A stretch of 64,000 nucleotides of DNA from Monarcha castaneiventris obscurior (taxonomy: Eukaryota > Chordata > Aves > Passeriformes > Monarchidae), in NCBI GenBank assembly GCA_026261815.1, contig JAMPIT010000575.1:37549501-37613500 (forward strand), in the 5' to 3' direction. The translations under genes were made by a program, and so were the position numbers. Under the pieces are notes generated by a model. That model had not been told where the DNA came from and made no database searches. It saw nothing but the letters and a program-made list of their open reading frames with translations. Shown here in pieces: positions 62,561 through 64,000 of the stretch. Position 1 is the first letter of the stretch; every line of letters starts with the position of its first letter.

Positions 62561-64000
62561 GTAAGGGCTTGGCCCTCGCACCCTGCCCCGGCGGCGGCAG
62601 GGAGTGGCGGGCGCCCGGAGTCCCGCGGACATCCTGGTGCTCGCTTCCAGCTGTCCTGAGGAGTCCAGCCCGCTTGTCGAGTCCGGGCGGGCGGCCCGCT
62701 GAAGGCGGGGGACCAGAGCCCCATCCATTGCTGCTTGCCCTGTAGTGTGTGCAGGGACCCCCGGGCTCTCAGTCACCCTTCCCAGCGCACCCCCCCGCGC
62801 TCCCCTCGGGCTCCGTCCTGCCCTCCGTCCGGGAATTCAGGTCGTGGAGTGGTTCCTAATGAGGCATTATCTGGTCTCTATGGAGCTCCCGAGTAGGGGA
62901 ATCGGTGCCATCTGCTTAAAATACCGGAGACAAAAAGCGTGCCCAAAGCGGTCGGAGGAATGAAGGAGGAGCTTTTAAAACTTGCTCAAGAGTCCTAAAG
63001 ATGCGGATCTGTGCATGCGTGGGGAAGCGGCTCAGCCCGCTCTCTGGAACCCGCATCAGAGTTCACGGTAGTCTTTCACGAAATCATCTTGTCTCCTCAC
63101 CGCATATCCTTCAACCAGAATGCAACAAATAAAGTGGGGTGTTTTCTTTGAATCGTGTCTAAGGTTTCTCCTTGTGTATGCTAGAATGTTGTTCTGCGGC
63201 TTTTTCTTGCTAAACTTGCTGGCTTTCTCTCCTCATCTCTGCCGGGCTGGTTACACGTGTTTCAAACTACAAAACTCTATAGTTAAGCACCAACTTCTCG
63301 GATTTGCCTCCTGGCCAACTTCCCTGATTCGCGCACGTCCCGCTGCGTGCGGATCCTACACCCCCTGCTCCTCTCCCCGTCGATGGAGCCGGTTGTTCCC
63401 TGATGCGCAGAGCTGGGCACACCTGCACTCGGCTGGTTGCTGGGTGTCGGTGCGGTATAAAATGCTACCCCCGAAATTGTAGTGTGTCTACTACAGTTCT
63501 CATAGTACCTAGCTGTTCCTGGAACCGCTCATTCCTTCGAGACACGAGTGCCCTCCTTTTGCCATGCGCACGCAGGTCGGGGTAACCAAACTTCGCTGGG
63601 AACTGGCAGAAGTCCGAAGCGCTACGTCGCCTGCACTCGGAGCTAGAGGGCTCTGCCATCGGTCCTCTGTGTCAGCGGGTGCTCCCTTGCGACGGGGAAG
63701 GAGGGACAAGCCGCTGACTTGTTTCTCCTCGGGGTGCAGAGGGTGTTGGTTTGTTTTTTTTTTGTTTTTTTTTTTTAACCAGTGTCTCTTCCCGAGCGCT
63801 GTCGTGTCTCACGTGCGGTGGCTGGAAATCCTGCTGACGGGGAGTAGGCTCTCGTTCGCGCTTGCTTTAAGTTAAATCCTATTTAGGGGCAAAAGCAGTT
63901 TATGGAGGGTAAGCTTTGCGCTCCCCAGTCGCTGCACGTCTAACTGCAGGCGGGGGATGCCAGCAAGTCCCGTTTACCTGGGGCGGAGCGATCACACCCC
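62561..64000 (+). other. MTNR1B: MTNR1B intron 1, 5' part (runs off the window)
   Basis: The intron begins with the donor GTAAGGG. No later exon of the receptor is visible, so the intron is at least 1.44 kb here; melatonin receptors usually have one long intron at this place. The first 300 bases are GC-rich and part of the CpG island, and CpG stays fairly frequent to the window edge. Inside are two CACGTG E-boxes (63254-63259 and 63810-63815), a TATAAAA (63456-63462) and a T-rich tract (about 63749-63777). Open frames in this stretch look like by-products of GC-rich sequence. Confidence 0.85.

Larger units (their letters stand above)
61190..62840. promoter_or_regulatory. CpG island and probable promoter region of MTNR1B
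   Basis: Composition changes sharply near 61190, from AT-rich DNA with few CpGs to GC-rich DNA with dense CpGs, and falls back slowly after about 62840. The island covers the upstream region, exon 1 and the start of intron 1, as expected for a vertebrate promoter-associated CpG island. Boundaries are by eye. The exact transcription start cannot be placed from sequence. Confidence 0.75.

Overview
The window looks like bird nuclear DNA, probably from a songbird. Most of it is AT-rich, gene-poor sequence carrying CR1 retrotransposon fragments, whose 3' ends show the typical CCTTCCAACCC / ATTCTATG pattern, and avian endogenous-retrovirus LTRs of the TG...CA type. A short tRNA-Ile-derived SINE with a CR1-like tail resembles TguSINE1 of passerines. 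The species cannot be read from the sequence. All family names come from recognition by eye, without a database search.

The only host gene I can support is at the right end. Exon 1 of a melatonin receptor, best matched to MTNR1B (Mel1b), has its start codon at 62344 and a splice donor at 62560/62561, and lies in a CpG island (about 61190-62840). The exon encodes the extracellular N-terminus, TM1 and the start of the first intracellular loop. The rest of the window to 64000 is intron 1; exon 2 lies beyond the edge.

Layout: 1-20 kb is intergenic, with an LTR remnant (2246), CR1 copies (2572, 4656, 7515, 13178), a solo LTR (8981), the SINE (15762) and a 195-nt pure purine microsatellite (16414). 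20-23 kb holds the longest CR1, a dead copy about 2.5 kb long with a second CR1 nested inside. 25-34 kb has further CR1 copies, an A/C-only low-complexity tract (27066), a pentanucleotide array (30571) and a three-piece CR1 mosaic (31785-33145). 35-36 kb holds a truncated LTR and 42.4-43.4 kb an older CR1. 49.7 kb has three 39-bp tandem units. 51.4-52.3 kb is a CR1 interrupted by an LTR-like insert. 55.4-56.6 kb is an apparently complete solo LTR, about 5.8 kb upstream of the MTNR1B start codon. 56.6-61.2 kb is unique AT-rich DNA leading into the CpG island.

I found no tRNA or rRNA gene, no CRISPR array, no second host gene, and no evidence of a novel multi-gene system. The most useful points for follow-up are an in-frame upstream start that could extend the MTNR1B N-terminus, possible regulatory motifs in its intron 1, the LTR upstream of it, and the nested retrotransposon structures.
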